Assembly (NCBI RefSeq): GCF_000381885.1
Contig: NZ_KB907226.1
Location: 54,317-118,316, forward strand
Origin: Actinomadura atramentaria DSM 43919
GTDB taxonomy: Bacteria; Actinomycetota; Actinomycetes; Streptosporangiales; Streptosporangiaceae
DNA length: 64,000 nt
Reading direction: 5' to 3'
A model generated the notes under the pieces. It searched no databases. It was not told the origin of the DNA and worked only from the letters and a program-made list of their open reading frames with translations. Within the stretch, counting starts at the first letter, position 1. Each line of letters begins with the position of its first letter. The position numbers were made by a program, and so were the translations under genes. This document shows positions 55,537-63,538 of the stretch, one piece after another.

Positions 55537-56361
55537 CTACTCCTTGTCGAGTGCGTCGAGCCACGCGGTGACGGTCTGCAGGAACTCCTCCGGCCGCTCG
55601 GCGTGCAGCCGGTGCCCGCCGCCGGGGACGAGGACGGATCGGGACGCGGGATGGCCGGGCAGGTCGCGCTCCCAGGCGGCGGAGCCCGCCTGCGCCTGCG
55701 ACCACAGGGACAGGACGGGCACGGCGCGCCGCGCGAGGTAGGCCGCGCTGGCGGGCCGCACGCCGAACGCGTCCGGCCCCTCGTACAGCCCGGCGAACGC
55801 CTGCGCGAGCGCGGCGGGGGCGGTGGCGAGGATCTTGCGGCGGTGCCACTCGCGCAGCCACGCGGGGGAGTCGGGGGTGTAGCACCACGCGTCGTTGGCG
55901 AGCGCGGTGGCGTACGGGTCGGGGCCGCGCAGCCCCGCGAACATCGCGGGGAAGTGGGCGGCGACCGACGTCGGCTGGCCGTAGGCGGGGTCGACGCAGA
56001 CGAGCGCGCGGACGCGGTCCGGGTGCTCGACGGCCAGGACGCTGCCGACCATCGTGCCGAGGGAGTGGCCGATCACGTCGGCGCGCGCGACGCCGAGCCG
56101 GTCCAGGAGCCGGAGCAGGTCGGCGGCGAGGTCCTGCGGGCGGTAGCCGGTCGGCGGGGCCGAGGAGTGGCCGTGGCCGCGCAGGTCGGGGGCGACGACG
56201 CGGCGGGCGCGGTTCAGCTCCGGGACGTGGAACGACCAGTCGGCCGAGTCGGCGGCGAACCCGTGGACGAGCAGCAGCGGCGGCCCGGTCGGCGCTGCGC
56301 GCGGCGCGTCGTCGGTGAAGAACAGGCGCGCGTCGCCCAGGTCGGCGAACGGCATCGGCAT
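55537..56361 (-). CDS. Alpha/beta hydrolase
   Basis: This is a 274-residue cytosolic hydrolase. LLLVHGFAADSADWSFHVPE (HGF oxyanion motif), RRVVAPDLRGHGHSSAPPTG, the nucleophile in ADVIGHSLGTMVGSVLAVEH and the His in VPGGGHRLHAERPEEFLQTV make a complete triad region. GGAAGGGGG before the ATG at 56361 sets the start. It is first in the operon with two LLM genes and has an operator-like palindrome at 56414-56431 upstream. Ester or C-C bond hydrolysis in a catabolic path is inferred. Confidence 0.88.
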   Translation of the reverse strand: MPMPFADLGDARLFFTDDAPRAAPTGPPLLLVHGFAADSADWSFHVPELNRARRVVAPDLRGHGHSSAPPTGYRPQDLAADLLRLLDRLGVARADVIGHSLGTMVGSVLAVEHPDRVRALVCVDPAYGQPTSVAAHFPAMFAGLRGPDPYATALANDAWCYTPDSPAWLREWHRRKILATAPAALAQAFAGLYEGPDAFGVRPASAAYLARRAVPVLSLWSQAQAGSAAWERDLPGHPASRSVLVPGGGHRLHAERPEEFLQTVTAWLDALDKE

Positions 56362-56413
56362 CCCCCTTCCGGCGACGTGACCGAACAAGCGCACGCTACA
56401 TCAATTGGCGCAA

Positions 56414-56431
56414 GCCGAGCAATCGCTTGGT
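56414..56431. promoter_or_regulatory. Operator-like palindrome, copy 1
   Basis: GCCGAGCAATCGCTTGGT matches the consensus ACCAAGCR-nn-YGCTTGGT with one good and one weak half. It sits 53 bases upstream of the hydrolase operon. Related sites are at 58233-58250 and 58291-58308. Confidence 0.5.
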
Positions 56432-56497
56432 TGGAGAAATCCGAGCCGGATTCGGGCGCCCCGCGCCCTCCCGCCGGGGGAGGGCGCGGGACGGCCG

Positions 56498-57013
56498 TCA
56501 GCGGACCATGCGGAAGCAGACGACCGTGGGCAGCCGGTACAGCTCGCCCTTGGCGGAGCGCACCGTCGCGAGGATCAGGAAGACGTACTGCGCTATCGCG
56601 TGGAAGAAGAAGATCGGGATGATCGGGATGAGGAACACCGGCGTGTCCGCGAGGATCGCGATCGGCACCAGCACCAGGAGCGGCGCGAACATCTGGATCA
56701 TCACGGTGAGCTGGTAGTTCAGCGCCTGCGCCGCGTGGAACCGGACGAACGCCGAGTCCGAGCGCTTGGCGAAGTAGATGACGAGCGGCACGAGGATGCC
56801 CGCGAACAGCGTCCCCATGTAGATCCCGACGGCCCAGTTGGTGTCCTGCGGGTTCGTCGGGGCGCCCTGCCGGTAGCCGCCCGGCGGGACGCCCGGCGGA
56901 CCGTAGCCGTAGCGCGGGTCGTAGCCGTAGGCGTGGCCCCCCGGTGCTCCGTAGGGGTAGCCGTGGGGTGGGGGCCGCGAGTCGTCGTCGGGCGGCGGGG
57001 GCGCGTCCTGCAC
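56498..57013 (-). CDS. DUF4870-type membrane protein
   Basis: This is a 171-residue protein. The first 55 residues are Pro/Gly/Tyr-rich (PPPHGYPYGAPGGHAYGYDP) and probably disordered. About four hydrophobic helices follow: NWAVGIYMGTLFAGILVPLV, YQLTVMIQMFAPLLVLVPIA, DTPVFLIPIIPIFFFHAIA and YVFLILATVRSAKG. SAFVRFHAAQALNYQ is the signature of DUF4870/Tic20-like small membrane proteins. GGAAGGAA precedes GTG 57013. It interrupts the catabolic block and may be unrelated to it. Confidence 0.85.
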   Translation of the reverse strand: MQDAPPPPDDDSRPPPHGYPYGAPGGHAYGYDPRYGYGPPGVPPGGYRQGAPTNPQDTNWAVGIYMGTLFAGILVPLVIYFAKRSDSAFVRFHAAQALNYQLTVMIQMFAPLLVLVPIAILADTPVFLIPIIPIFFFHAIAQYVFLILATVRSAKGELYRLPTVVCFRMVR

Positions 57014-57073
57014 GGGGGTTCCTTCCGATTTCGGTGGTTCATAGTAGGACGCGCGTCCTGCCGCTCCGGTTTC

Positions 57074-58189
57074 TCAGAAGACCAGCACCGAGCGGGCCAC
57101 CCCGCCCTCCTTCACGTGCCGCACCGCGTCGTTGACGGCGTCGAGGGGGAGGCGTTCGCTGACCAGGGCGTCGAGGCGCAGGCGGCCCGCGCGGTGCAGC
57201 GCGGCCAGCAGCGGCAGGTCGCGGGCCGGGTTGGCGTCGCCGCCCTGGGTGCCCATGAGGCGGCGCGAGCCGAACAGCAGGCCCGGCGGGATCTGGACGG
57301 CCGCGTCGGCGGCGGGGCTGCCGACCATGACCGTCGTGCCGCCGGGGCGCGTCGCGGCGAACGCGGCGGCCAGGACGCCCGGGACGCCGGTGACGTCGAA
57401 GGCGTAGTCGGCGCCGCCGCGCACGATCGCGCCGACGCGGTCGGCGAGGTCGTCGGCGGCGATCGTGTGGGTGGCCCCGAACTCGCGGGCGAGGCGCAGC
57501 TTGGACTCCGCGATGTCAGCGGCGATGATCGTCGTCGCCCCGGCGAGGACCGCGCCCTGGACGACGTTCAGCCCGACCCCGCCGCAGCCGACCACCAGCA
57601 CGCTGGCGCCCGGCTCGACGCGCGCGGTGTTCAGCACCGCGCCGACCCCGGTCACGACGGCGCACGCGGTGAGCGCGAGCAGGTCCAGCGGGTCGTCCTT
57701 CCCGACCTTGACGCACATCGCCTCGCCCACGACGGCCTTCTCGGCGAACGAGCCGATGCCGATGTAGGGGCGGACGACCTCGCCGCCCGCGCGCAGCCGG
57801 GTCGTCCCGTCGGCGGTCAGGCCCATGATCGCCGCCATCCGGGCGCGGCCGCCGCACAGGTGGACGCGGCCGCGCACGCACTCGCGGCACTTCCCGCACG
57901 GCCCGTTCATCGCGACGACGACGGCGTCGCCCGGCCGGACGGACGCGACGCCGGGGCCGACCGCCTCGACCGTCCCGGCGCTCTCGTGCCCGAGGACGCA
58001 CGGCAGATGCGTGACGACGGGGCTCGTGCCCGCGATGGCCTTGAGGTCGGACCCGCAGACGCCCGAGGCGGCGACGCGCACCAGGACCTCACCGGGGCCG
58101 GGCGGCGCGACGGTGACCTCGGCGAGGTCGAGGGGCGCGCCGAACTTCCGCAGCAGCGCCGCCCGCATGGTCGTGGTCTCGCTCGTCAC
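57074..58189 (-). CDS. Zinc-dependent alcohol dehydrogenase (MDR superfamily)
   Basis: This is a 371-residue medium-chain dehydrogenase. GVCGSDLKAIAG (catalytic zinc Cys), GHESAGTVEAVGPGV and the structural zinc cysteines CGKCRECVRGRVHLC are present, although CRECVRGRVHLC is spaced as in class III-like enzymes. The cofactor loop VLVVGCGGVGLNVVQGAVLA and ADIAESKLRLAREFGA suggest NAD. GGAGGGCGG precedes GTG 58189. An operator-like palindrome lies 43 bases upstream. It is probably the alcohol-oxidising step of the catabolic block. Confidence 0.92.
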   Translation of the reverse strand: MTSETTTMRAALLRKFGAPLDLAEVTVAPPGPGEVLVRVAASGVCGSDLKAIAGTSPVVTHLPCVLGHESAGTVEAVGPGVASVRPGDAVVVAMNGPCGKCRECVRGRVHLCGGRARMAAIMGLTADGTTRLRAGGEVVRPYIGIGSFAEKAVVGEAMCVKVGKDDPLDLLALTACAVVTGVGAVLNTARVEPGASVLVVGCGGVGLNVVQGAVLAGATTIIAADIAESKLRLAREFGATHTIAADDLADRVGAIVRGGADYAFDVTGVPGVLAAAFAATRPGGTTVMVGSPAADAAVQIPPGLLFGSRRLMGTQGGDANPARDLPLLAALHRAGRLRLDALVSERLPLDAVNDAVRHVKEGGVARSVLVF

Positions 58190-58232
58190 GTCGTCCGCCC
58201 TCCGGGGTCGGGGATCTGGGCGTCACGCTAAC

Positions 58233-58250
58233 AGCAAGCACTTGCTTGGT
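58233..58250. promoter_or_regulatory. Operator-like palindrome, copy 2
   Basis: AGCAAGCACTTGCTTGGT is a near-perfect 18-base palindrome. Its first 14 bases also fit AnCAAGnnCTTGnT, the reported KstR2 motif. It lies in the divergent region between the alcohol dehydrogenase and acyl-CoA dehydrogenase genes. Confidence 0.65.
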
Positions 58251-58290
58251 CGAGCGGGTCTTGCCGCGCGGGCGGTGCGGCGGCTAGCGT

Positions 58291-58308
58291 ACCAAGCGGT
58301 CGCTAGGT
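58291..58308. promoter_or_regulatory. Operator-like palindrome, copy 3
   Basis: ACCAAGCGGTCGCTAGGT (one mismatch between halves) is 21 bases before GTG 58330 of the first acyl-CoA dehydrogenase gene. Confidence 0.6.
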
Positions 58309-58329
58309 TGGTCGCCGTCCGGAGGGCAC

Positions 58330-59451
58330 GTGGATCTCACCTTCAGCCCGCAGCACCAGGCGTTCCGCTCCCGCGTCCGGGACTGGCTCGCCGCGCACGT
58401 CCCCGCCGAACCGCTCCCCTCGATGGACACCGCCGAGGGCTTCGAGCGGCACCGCGCGTGGGAGCGGACCCTCGCCGCCGACCGGTGGTCGGCCGTGTCC
58501 TGGCCGCGGGAGTACGGCGGGCGCGGCGCGGACCTCCTCGAATGGCTGATCTTCGAAGAGGAGTACTGGGCGTCCGGCGCGCCCGGCCGCGTCAGCCAGA
58601 ACGGGATCTTCCTGCTCGCGCCGACGCTCCTGGCGTACGGCACCGACGAGCAGAAGCGCCGCCACCTCCCGCGCATGGCGCGCGGCGACGACATCTGGGC
58701 GCAGGCGTGGTCGGAGCCCGAGGCGGGCAGCGACCTGGCCGCGATCCGCGCCACCGCCGTCCGCGACGGCGACGGCTGGCGGCTCGACGGGCAGAAGACC
58801 TGGAGTTCGCGCGCCGCGTTCGCCGACCGGTGCTTCGGCCTGTTCCGCAGCGACCCGGACGCGGAGCGGCACCGCGGCCTCACCTACTTCATGGTGCCGC
58901 TCGAGGCGCCGGGCGTCACCGTCCGGCCCATCGCGCAGCTCGACGGCGAGGCCGGCTTCGCGGAGATCTTCTTCGACGGCGTCCGGGTGGGCGACGACGC
59001 CGTCCTCGGCGAACCCGGCCAGGGCTGGCGCGTCGCGATGGCCACGACCGGCTCCGAACGCGGCCTGACGCTGCGCAGCCCCGGCCGGTTCATGGCCACC
59101 GCCGACCGGCTGCTGGCCCTCGCGCGCGGCAGCGCCGACGCCGCCCTGCGCGACCGGGCCGCCGCCGCGTGGTGCGACGCCGACGCCTACCGGCTGCACA
59201 CCTTCCGCGCCGCCGCCGACCTCGCCGAGGGGATCGACCCCGGCGCGGCGTCCAGCCTGACCAAGGTGTTCTGGTCCGAGCTGGACCTGCGCATGCACGA
59301 ACTCGCCCTCGAACTGCTCGGCCCGGACGCGCCCGCCGCCGGGCCGTGGCTCGACGGGTTCCTGTTCGCCCTCGCCGGACCGATCTACGCCGGGACCAAC
59401 GAGATCCAGCGCAACATCATCGCCGAACGAGTCCTCGGGATGCCGCGATGA
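58330..59451 (+). CDS. Acyl-CoA dehydrogenase (first subunit of pair)
   Basis: This is a 373-residue flavoprotein. MDLTFSPQHQAFRSRVRDWL and WPREYGGRGADLLEWLIFEE mark the N-terminal helical domain. The flavin-contacting AQAWSEPEAGSDLAAIRATA and DGQKTWSSRAAFADRCFGLF form the beta domain. The C-terminal GPIYAGTNEIQRNIIAERVL has the typical end motif. GGAGGG before GTG 58330 is the ribosome site. It overlaps the next acyl-CoA dehydrogenase gene (ATGA); such pairs form heterotetramers in steroid and related side-chain degradation. Confidence 0.92.
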   Translation: MDLTFSPQHQAFRSRVRDWLAAHVPAEPLPSMDTAEGFERHRAWERTLAADRWSAVSWPREYGGRGADLLEWLIFEEEYWASGAPGRVSQNGIFLLAPTLLAYGTDEQKRRHLPRMARGDDIWAQAWSEPEAGSDLAAIRATAVRDGDGWRLDGQKTWSSRAAFADRCFGLFRSDPDAERHRGLTYFMVPLEAPGVTVRPIAQLDGEAGFAEIFFDGVRVGDDAVLGEPGQGWRVAMATTGSERGLTLRSPGRFMATADRLLALARGSADAALRDRAAAAWCDADAYRLHTFRAAADLAEGIDPGAASSLTKVFWSELDLRMHELALELLGPDAPAAGPWLDGFLFALAGPIYAGTNEIQRNIIAERVLGMPR

Positions 59452-60401
59452 GATTCCAGTTCACCGAAGAGCAGAAGCTGTTCGCGGGCGCCGTCCGCGA
59501 GGCGCTGGAGAAGACGTGCCCGCCGGAGGCCGTCCGGTCGGGGCCGCGTCCCGGGCCGGGCTGGGCGGCGCTCGCGGACGTCGGGCTGTTCGGCGCGCAC
59601 GTCGCCGAAGAGTACGGCGGGCTCGGGCTCACGCCCGTCGACACCGTCCTCGCCTACGAGGAGACCGGGTGGTTCGCGGTGCCGGGGCCGGTCGTGGAGA
59701 CCGGCGTCGTCGCGCCGCTCGTCGTCCCGGCCGACCGGCTCGCGGACCTCGCCGCCGGGCGGCTCGTCGTCAGCGCGCGGCCCGCCGGGGACCGGTTCCT
59801 GCCCGACGCCGACCTCGCGGACCTCGTCGCGGCGGGCGGGCGCGTCGCGCCGCGCGGCGCGGTGGCGCTCACCCCGCACCGCTCCGCCGACCCCGCGCGG
59901 CCGCTGTTCACCGACGACCTCGACGCCGCCGGGGCGCCCGGCCTCGACCACGCGGCCGTCGCGACCGCCGCGCAGCTCCTCGGCCTCGGCGGGCGGCTGC
60001 TCGCGGAGGCCGTCGGGTACGCGGGGGAGCGCCGCCAGTTCGGGACGGCCGTCGGGGCGTTCCAGGCCGTCAAGCACCGGCTCGCGGACGTCGCCGTCGC
60101 GCTGGAGTTCGCCGGGCCGCTGGTCCACCGCGCCGCGTACTCGCTCGCGGTCGGCGCGCCGGACGCGGCCCGCGACGCGTCCGCCGCCAAGCTCGCGGCG
60201 GGCCGCGCCGCGCACGCCGCCGCGCGCGCCGCGCTCCAGGTCCACGGCGCGATCGGCTACACCGACGAACTCGACCTGCGGCTCTGGCTCACCCGCGTGT
60301 TCGCGCTCCGGCCCGCCTGGGGCGACGACGCGCGGCACCGCGCCCGGCTCGCCGGCGCGCTGCTGGACGGCGTTCCGCGCCGACTTCCGGAGGGGCCGTG
60401 A
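59448..60401 (+). CDS. Acyl-CoA dehydrogenase-like second subunit
   Basis: This is a 317-residue protein, shorter than a standard acyl-CoA dehydrogenase (about 380). MRFQFTEEQKLFAGAVREAL and VAEEYGGLGLTPVDTVLAYE belong to the N-terminal domain. The middle beta domain is much reduced. YAGERRQFGTAVGAFQAVKH and LQVHGAIGYTDELDLRLWLT form the C-terminal helical domain. Reduced subunits like this pair with a full one in alpha2beta2 enzymes. It overlaps both neighbours by 4 bases. Confidence 0.9.
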   Translation: MRFQFTEEQKLFAGAVREALEKTCPPEAVRSGPRPGPGWAALADVGLFGAHVAEEYGGLGLTPVDTVLAYEETGWFAVPGPVVETGVVAPLVVPADRLADLAAGRLVVSARPAGDRFLPDADLADLVAAGGRVAPRGAVALTPHRSADPARPLFTDDLDAAGAPGLDHAAVATAAQLLGLGGRLLAEAVGYAGERRQFGTAVGAFQAVKHRLADVAVALEFAGPLVHRAAYSLAVGAPDAARDASAAKLAAGRAAHAAARAALQVHGAIGYTDELDLRLWLTRVFALRPAWGDDARHRARLAGALLDGVPRRLPEGP

Positions 60402-61234
60402 AGTTCGGGGTGCCGCTCGGGCTCGTCCATCCGTCGCTCTGGCGCGACCTGGCCGTCCACGCCGACCGGCTCGGCTACGAGTCGGTGTGGCTGCCCGAGC
60501 ACCTGGTGTTCGCGACGGACCTGTCCACAGCCGCGTATCCGGGTGGCGCGTCGCCGGGGATCGTGCCGGAGACGCCGCTGTTCGACGCGCCCGCGTACCT
60601 GTGCGCGCTCGCGGCCGTCACGACCCGCGTCCGGCTCGGGACCGCCGTGTACCTGCACGCGCTCCGGCACCCGTTCATCGCGGCGCGCGCGTTCGCGACG
60701 CTCGACGTGGTCTCCGGCGGACGGGCCGTCGCGGGCGTCGGCGCGGGCTGGTACGCGGGGGAGTGGATCGCCGCCGGGATCGACTTCGCCACGCGCGGGC
60801 GGCGGCTGGACGAGGCCATCGCCGTCACGCGGCGGCTGTGGACCGAGCCCGCCGTCGCGCACGACGGGGAGTTCTTCGCGTTCCCCGAGGTCGCGTTCGA
60901 GCCCAAGCCCGTCCAGGCGCGGCTGCCGATCCTCGCGGGCGGCGAGTCGCCCGCCGCGCTGCGCCGCGCCGCGACGCTCTGCGACGGGTGGATCTCCATG
61001 CCGCGCGGGCTGGACGACGTCCGGGCGCCGCTGGACCGGCTCCGCGCGCTGCGGGACGGGCGGGACGGGCCGTTCGAGGTCACCGTCCACGCGGCCGAGG
61101 CTCCGGGCCTTGAGGAAGCCGCCGCGTGGGCGGCGCTGGGCGTGGATCGGCTGATCGTCCGGCCGTGGCGGCGCGGACGGGAGGCGCTCGACGGGCTCGC
61201 CGCGTTCGCGGAGCTGCACGGGCTGGCGGGCTGA
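60398..61234 (+). CDS. LLM class oxidoreductase (F420-dependent type) 3
   Basis: This is a 278-residue luciferase-like TIM-barrel protein. VKFGVPLGLVHPSLWRDLAV, YESVWLPEHLVFATDLS and VRLGTAVYLHALRHPFIAAR start the barrel. AVAGVGAGWYAGEWIAAGID, RRLDEAIAVTRRLW and LPILAGGESPAALRRAATLC follow. GTG 60398 overlaps the preceding stop by 4 bases (GTGA), so it closes the acyl-CoA dehydrogenase operon. The substrate is probably shared with the LLM genes at 53392-55531. Confidence 0.88.
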   Translation: MKFGVPLGLVHPSLWRDLAVHADRLGYESVWLPEHLVFATDLSTAAYPGGASPGIVPETPLFDAPAYLCALAAVTTRVRLGTAVYLHALRHPFIAARAFATLDVVSGGRAVAGVGAGWYAGEWIAAGIDFATRGRRLDEAIAVTRRLWTEPAVAHDGEFFAFPEVAFEPKPVQARLPILAGGESPAALRRAATLCDGWISMPRGLDDVRAPLDRLRALRDGRDGPFEVTVHAAEAPGLEEAAAWAALGVDRLIVRPWRRGREALDGLAAFAELHGLAG

Positions 61235-61278
61235 CGTCCGGTTCCGGCCGCTTTGTGCGAGTGGCGGGCGGTGCGGCA

Positions 61279-61284
61279 TAAGAT
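61279..61284 (+). promoter_or_regulatory. -10 box (TAAGAT) before the gene at 61342
   Basis: TAAGAT stands in a short A/T-richer patch 57 bases before the ATG, predicting a leader of about 50 bases with the ribosome site TAGGAGAA. Confidence 0.45.
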
Positions 61285-61341
61285 CGTCCGCCTGCTCCCA
61301 CGCCCCAGGGACGCCCGGTCGCCAGCACCGCTAGGAGAACG

Positions 61342-61821
61342 ATGACCGATCACGACCCCGCGTCCTACGCGCCGCCGCCCCCCGGCGGGCAGTACGGGCC
61401 GCCGCCGCAGCAGCAGCCGTACGGCCAGCCGCAGCAGCCGCAGTACGGGCAGCCCCAATACGGCCAGCCGCAGGGCCAGCCGCAGTACGGGCAACCGCAG
61501 CACGGGCAACCGCAGTACGCGCAGCCCCAGCACGGGCAGCCCTACCCGCCGCAGCAGTACCAGCAGCCGTACCCGCAGCCCGCGTACGGCACCCCGTTCG
61601 CGGCGGCCGACGCCGAGCGCCGCCGCCGCGCCGCGACCGGCGCGAAGGTCGGCCTGGCCTGGGGCGGCGTGCTGTTCCTCATCGGCCTGGTCATCACCGT
61701 CGTCACCTACGCGAACGCCAGCGCGTCCGGCGGCGTGTACTTCGTCGCGTGGGGCCCGATGGTGTTCGGCGCGATCCGCGTCGTCGTCAGCCTGGTCGCG
61801 CTCGGCAAGAACAAGGGGTGA
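61342..61821 (+). CDS. Membrane protein with GQPQY repeats
   Basis: This is a 159-residue protein. Residues about 10-85 are low complexity: repeats of YGQPQ/GQPQYGQPQ type, rich in Pro, Gln, Tyr and Gly. After a basic segment (AERRRRAATGAKVG) come two hydrophobic helices, LAWGGVLFLIGLVITVVTYA and GVYFVAWGPMVFGAIRVVVS. It ends ALGKNKG. TAGGAGAA precedes the ATG. Cytoplasmic Pro/Gln/Tyr-rich tails on small membrane proteins are frequent in actinobacteria; function is unknown. Confidence 0.8.
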   Translation: MTDHDPASYAPPPPGGQYGPPPQQQPYGQPQQPQYGQPQYGQPQGQPQYGQPQHGQPQYAQPQHGQPYPPQQYQQPYPQPAYGTPFAAADAERRRRAATGAKVGLAWGGVLFLIGLVITVVTYANASASGGVYFVAWGPMVFGAIRVVVSLVALGKNKG

Positions 61822-61885
61822 CGGGAACCGCGTTTTGGGCCGGGCATGGGCATGAACGGCCGTTCCTCCGGACATCCCAGGACAT

Positions 61886-62446
61886 GTGAACCCACGCGCA
61901 CGCGGTCTCGTCACGGTGCTCGCCGTCGGTGTCCTCGTCGTCGCGGGGTGGCCGCTGCTGAACTCCCTGCTCGGCCCGGGCACCGACGCGCTGCGCAACG
62001 GCGAGCGGCTGACGCTCGGCTCGGGTTCCGGCACGGGTTCCGGCTCGGGCCGCGTCCGCTTCGCGGTCGGGCCGGGCTGGACGCTGCGCAAGTCCGGCAG
62101 CGATCCCGCGCAGCGCTACCGCCTCGAACGCCGGACGGTCAAGCTGACGATCGCGCTGGTGACGCCGCCCGCCGGGACGACGCCCGCCCAGCTCTGGGCC
62201 GGGCTGCGGAACACGGCGCGGATCGCCGCGCCCGACGCCGTCCTCGGTGAGCCGAGCCCGTACCGGGACGGACTGCGCGGCTCGATCGAGCAGGGCGGCG
62301 AGACGGGCGTCGCGACCGTGCTGCCCGGTCCGGGCGACGACCCGTCCGTCGAGACGACCGCGCTCGGCTCGCCGGGCAGCGCGGCCGACCGGGCCGCCGC
62401 CGACGACGTCGTGGCGTCGATCCGCTTCGAGGCGGCGGACCGGTGA
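61886..62446 (+). CDS. Membrane-anchored uncharacterised protein
   Basis: This is a 186-residue protein. An N-terminal anchor (LVTVLAVGVLVVAGWPLLNS) and a Gly/Ser linker (GSGSGTGSGSGR) precede an extracytoplasmic domain of about 130 residues with VRFAVGPGWTLRKSGSDPAQ and VKLTIALVTPPAGTTPAQLW. I do not recognise a family. The GTG at 61886 has AGGA close upstream. The stop overlaps the PrsW-like gene start (GTGA), so both probably work together. Confidence 0.65.
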   Translation: MNPRARGLVTVLAVGVLVVAGWPLLNSLLGPGTDALRNGERLTLGSGSGTGSGSGRVRFAVGPGWTLRKSGSDPAQRYRLERRTVKLTIALVTPPAGTTPAQLWAGLRNTARIAAPDAVLGEPSPYRDGLRGSIEQGGETGVATVLPGPGDDPSVETTALGSPGSAADRAAADDVVASIRFEAADR

Positions 62447-63432
62447 CGGCCCCGGCGATGCCGCTCGCGCCCGTCCGCCGCCTCGACGCGGTGGCGGTCG
62501 TCGCGCGGGTCGTGTTCGCGCTGTGCGTCGTCGCGGGCGCGGCCGTGCTGTGGACGCTGTACGCGGGCGCGATCTCGGTGTTCCCGGCCGCGTTCGTGCT
62601 CGCCGCGCTGCTGGAGTGCGCGGTCGTGTTCATCGGGTTCGTCCTGCTGCGCCGGTTCCGGCCGATCCACGCGCCGTCGTTCGGGGCGTCGGTCGCGGCG
62701 CTGGCGTGGGGCGCGACGGCGGCGAGCGGCGGCGCGGTCATCGCCAACGACGGGCTGCTGTCGGCGTGGTCGAAGATCGGGACGCTCGGGTTCGCGTCGT
62801 CGTGGGGCGCGGCGCTGTCCGCCCCGCTGGACGAGGAGGTCCTGAAGGTCGCGGGCGTCGGCCTGCTCGCCCTCGCCGTCCCGGCGCTGGTGTCGGGCCC
62901 GGTGGACGGCATGGTGTTCGGCGCGCTGGCGGGCCTCGGGTTCCAGGCCGCCGAGAACGTGATCTACGGCGTGCAGGCGGTGCCGCTCGGCGGCGGCGTC
63001 GCGCCGGGCGCGGCGGTCGTGCAGTCGTTCCTCGGCCGGGTGCTCGTCACCGGCCTCGGCTCCCACTGGACGATGACCGCCGTCGCGGGCGCCGGAGTCG
63101 GCTACGCGCTGATCGGCCGACGTGCGCCCGCCATCGGACTGATCGTGCTGGCGATGGCGATGCACTGGCTGTTCGACGCGCCGCTCGCGGCGGGCGCCGC
63201 CGGGATCGCGGTGAAGGTCGCGCTGGACTTCGTCATCGCGCTGGCGGTGTACCTCGCGGTGCGGCGCGGCTACCGCGCCCACGCCCGCCGCGTCCTGCCG
63301 CCGGGCGAGGCCCCGGCCCTGCTCACCCGGAGCGCGCGCCGCCGGGCCCGCGCGGAGACCCCGCGCCCGCTGCGCCCGCGCCTGATGACGTACCAGATCG
63401 GCCGCCTGGCGGAGATGGACACCAGGCAGTGA
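62443..63432 (+). CDS. PrsW family intramembrane metalloprotease
   Basis: This is a 329-residue polytopic membrane protein with about eight helices. The PrsW motifs are present: PLDEEVLKVAGVG (EExxK), GLGFQAAENVIYG, LGSHWTMTAVAGAGVGYALI and MAMHWLFDAP. The last supplies conserved His and Asp. Bacillus PrsW cleaves the anti-sigma factor RsiW; targets vary elsewhere. GTG 62443 overlaps the upstream gene's stop. A basic tail ends GRLAEMDTRQ. Its substrate could be the coupled membrane-anchored protein. Confidence 0.85.
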   Translation: MTAPAMPLAPVRRLDAVAVVARVVFALCVVAGAAVLWTLYAGAISVFPAAFVLAALLECAVVFIGFVLLRRFRPIHAPSFGASVAALAWGATAASGGAVIANDGLLSAWSKIGTLGFASSWGAALSAPLDEEVLKVAGVGLLALAVPALVSGPVDGMVFGALAGLGFQAAENVIYGVQAVPLGGGVAPGAAVVQSFLGRVLVTGLGSHWTMTAVAGAGVGYALIGRRAPAIGLIVLAMAMHWLFDAPLAAGAAGIAVKVALDFVIALAVYLAVRRGYRAHARRVLPPGEAPALLTRSARRRARAETPRPLRPRLMTYQIGRLAEMDTRQ

Positions 63433-63434
63433 CG

Positions 63435-63458
63435 CCCCGCGGCGGCGAGGCCGCGGGG
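63435..63458. terminator. Hairpin between convergent PrsW and Rpn-like genes
   Basis: A 9-base stem (CCCCGCGGC and complement) with a 6-base loop lies 2 bases after the PrsW stop. It has no U-tract. Confidence 0.5.
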
Positions 63459-63538
63459 GTCCGTCGTGCGCAGGCGCGGGCCGGGCCGTCGGCCCAGGAC
63501 GTCGGCGGCGCTCGGTGGTGGCCCGGTGGGCGCGTGTG

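Noticed and set aside
57825..58329. Upstream extension of the acyl-CoA dehydrogenase open frame to 57825
   Set aside because: It would run antisense through the alcohol dehydrogenase gene; GTG 58330 has GGAGGG and matches family N-termini.
53392..61234. Claim that the catabolic block degrades steroids
   Set aside because: One operator resembles the KstR2 motif, but no ring-cleavage or side-chain marker genes are in the window, so the substrate is left open.
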